This document shows, one piece after another, positions 21,587 to 22,596 of a DNA stretch of 22,596 nucleotides; the stretch's first letter is position 1, and the number at the start of each line of letters is the position of its first letter. Made by a program: the position numbers and the translations under genes. Location of the stretch: positions 1 through 22,596 of the forward strand of contig JAJYEK010000052.1 of assembly GCA_021785795.1 (NCBI GenBank), in the 5' to 3' direction. The notes beneath the pieces were generated by a model. It made no database searches. It saw nothing but the letters and a program-made list of their open reading frames with translations, and was not told the origin of the DNA. This DNA is from Pseudomonadota bacterium. GTDB taxonomy: Bacteria > Pseudomonadota > Gammaproteobacteria > Acidiferrobacterales > UBA6901.

Positions 21587-22105
21587 TTACATTTCCGGGA
21601 ACAGGGCATCTTCATAGCCGAACAGGCGCATATCCTTCAGTCGCATCGGGTACAGAATGCCGTCGAGATGATCGCACTCGTGCTGCACAACGCGCGCGTG
21701 GAATTGCGTGGCCATGCGCTCTATCGGCTTGCCGGACTGATCGAATCCTGAGTAGCGCAGCTTTGTGGCACGCCGGACAAGCCCGCGCATGCCGGGAACG
21801 CTGAGGCATCCTTCCCAGCCGTCTTCGGTTTCGGGCGCCAGAATTTCGATGACCGGATTGATCAGCACGGTAGTCGGAACCGGCTCCACGTCCGGGTAGC
21901 GTGGATTCGCGTCCACCCCGAAAATCACCACGCGCCGGGATACGCCGATCTGCGGCGCTGCCAGGCCGGCGCCGTTGAGCGCAGCCATGGTGTCGAACAT
22001 GTCGCCGATCAGCGCATCCAGCTCCGGAGTGTTGAATTCCCCCACCGGGTCCGCAACCCGGTAGAGCAGCGGATCACCCATCTTCAATACGCGTCTGACA
22101 GCCAT
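21587..22105 (-). CDS. def: Peptide deformylase
   Basis: This cytoplasmic metalloenzyme removes the N-formyl group from nascent polypeptides. The 172-residue product contains all three deformylase motifs: GLAAPQIG (47-54), EGCLS (98-102) with the metal-binding Cys100, and HECDH (142-146) with two metal-binding His and the catalytic Glu143. GGAGGG four bases before the ATG at 22105 supports the start. Unlike the usual def-fmt operon, it stands alone here, on the strand opposite to mfd and the csiV-like gene. It may therefore be a second copy in the genome; that is inference. The activity call is secure. Confidence 0.95.
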   Translation of the reverse strand: MAVRRVLKMGDPLLYRVADPVGEFNTPELDALIGDMFDTMAALNGAGLAAPQIGVSRRVVIFGVDANPRYPDVEPVPTTVLINPVIEILAPETEDGWEGCLSVPGMRGLVRRATKLRYSGFDQSGKPIERMATQFHARVVQHECDHLDGILYPMRLKDMRLFGYEDALFPEM

Positions 22106-22168
22106 CCGGCCCTCCGACCGGTCGTCATGCCGACCGGCAACGCTCGCCAAACCCACGGTTTTTGGGAC

Positions 22169-22196
22169 ATACTATCGTGTCAGCCGGTCGCGGCAA
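22169..22196 (-). promoter_or_regulatory. Candidate def promoter
   Basis: Read on the minus strand, TTGCCG (22196-22191) and TAGTAT (22174-22169) are 16 bases apart, each matching consensus at four of six positions. The start would lie near 22162, about 57 bases before the def ATG. The leader carries two direct copies of CCGACCGG (22114-22121 and 22130-22137), whose meaning is unknown. Confidence 0.35.
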
Positions 22197-22296
22197 ATGG
22201 GTCCGGCGGCCTGGCTGGGAACCCCGGCCTGGAGATCGGGTCTGCACTGACATCGTCAACGGTCCGGTATTGTTCTGTCCACCAAAGGAAGCCCAG

Positions 22297-22596
22297 GTGT
22301 CCCGAATCATTGTTCTCGTGCTGGCGCTCTTCGCCATCGCCCCCGCCCAGGCGGCCACCCCCGATCCGAGCAGCACTCAAAGCAACAATTACGAAGTCGA
22401 GTTGCTGGTCTTCCGCAACTTCTTGCCGGGGCTTGTCGGCAACGAGCAGTGGAACCAGGACACGGTGAACCCGGTCATCAAGGGCCTCAAGCAGGCAATT
22501 GATCCGGTGCCGGCGCCGCCGGTCGACTCGGTGCTGTCGGATGCCGCCATTGCCTTGAGCGGCAACCCCCACTACCAGCTGCTGCTCCACGACAGC
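22297..22596 (+). CDS. CsiV-like exported protein, N-terminal part
   Basis: The reading frame is open from a GTG at 22297 to the window end (100 codons), so the gene is cut at its 3' end. AAAGGA lies seven bases before the GTG. The product begins with a signal peptide (MSRIIVLVLALFAIAPAQA, cleavage after residue 19). It continues with NNYEVELLVFRNFLPGLVGN (30-49) and EQWNQDT, the pattern at the start of CsiV family proteins, which are envelope proteins linked to peptidoglycan synthesis in Vibrio cholerae. In Pseudomonas a gene of this family lies next to mfd, which supports the call. Here def intervenes. Codons favour G or C at the third position, as in neighbouring genes. Confidence 0.65.
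   Translation, partial: MSRIIVLVLALFAIAPAQAATPDPSSTQSNNYEVELLVFRNFLPGLVGNEQWNQDTVNPVIKGLKQAIDPVPAPPVDSVLSDAAIALSGNPHYQLLLHDS

Overview
The window is GC-rich, densely coding bacterial chromosome. Gene content and order point to a gammaproteobacterium. The left half keeps the neighbourhood trxB <-> ftsK-lolA-rarA ... serS known from Pseudomonas and, in rearranged form, from E. coli. LolA and a CsiV-like protein also fit this class. A free-standing CarD protein suggests a Chromatiales, Xanthomonadales or acidophile-type lineage rather than an enteric; the genus cannot be named from the sequence. I see no intact insertion sequence, prophage, CRISPR array, rRNA or tRNA.

Layout. (1) 1-1603: an unassigned left edge, then serS on the minus strand. 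(2) 1604-4714, plus strand: a fluoride-response unit and an ABC exporter. A promoter near 1764-1792 leads into a fluoride (crcB-motif) riboswitch at 1808-1858, about 440 nt ahead of crcB/fluC. A DUF190 gene follows. An ABC ATPase/permease pair with its own likely promoter comes next. This unit sits, opposite in direction, between rarA and serS. (3) 4809-9131, minus strand: ftsK-lolA-rarA, tightly packed. (4) 9417-12755, plus strand: trxB, an Arg/Asp/Gly-rich exported protein, an Smr-domain protein and a DUF481 outer-membrane protein. (5) 12889-14728, minus strand: a small His/Met-rich YtkA-like exported protein, apparently translationally coupled to a dihaem cytochrome c peroxidase/MauG-family enzyme. 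(6) 15026-16808, minus strand: carD-ispD-ispF. (7) 17378-20956, plus strand: mfd, head-to-head with carD. (8) 20957-22596: about 630 bp without a convincing gene, then def on the minus strand and the 5' part of a csiV-like gene on the plus strand, cut by the window end.

How it works together. Most genes are housekeeping: translation (serS, def), chromosome segregation and repair (ftsK, rarA, mfd), lipoprotein trafficking (lolA), isoprenoid synthesis (ispD, ispF), redox balance (trxB) and control of RNA polymerase (carD, mfd). The accessory parts are the riboswitch-controlled fluoride unit with DUF190, the ABC exporter and the YtkA/peroxidase pair. The observations most worth following are: the riboswitch with a mutually exclusive downstream hairpin and an unusually long gap to crcB; the CarD protein with Leu where the promoter-wedge Trp is expected, encoded behind a long structured leader; the coupled periplasmic YtkA/dihaem pair; and a low-complexity insertion in the Mfd motor.
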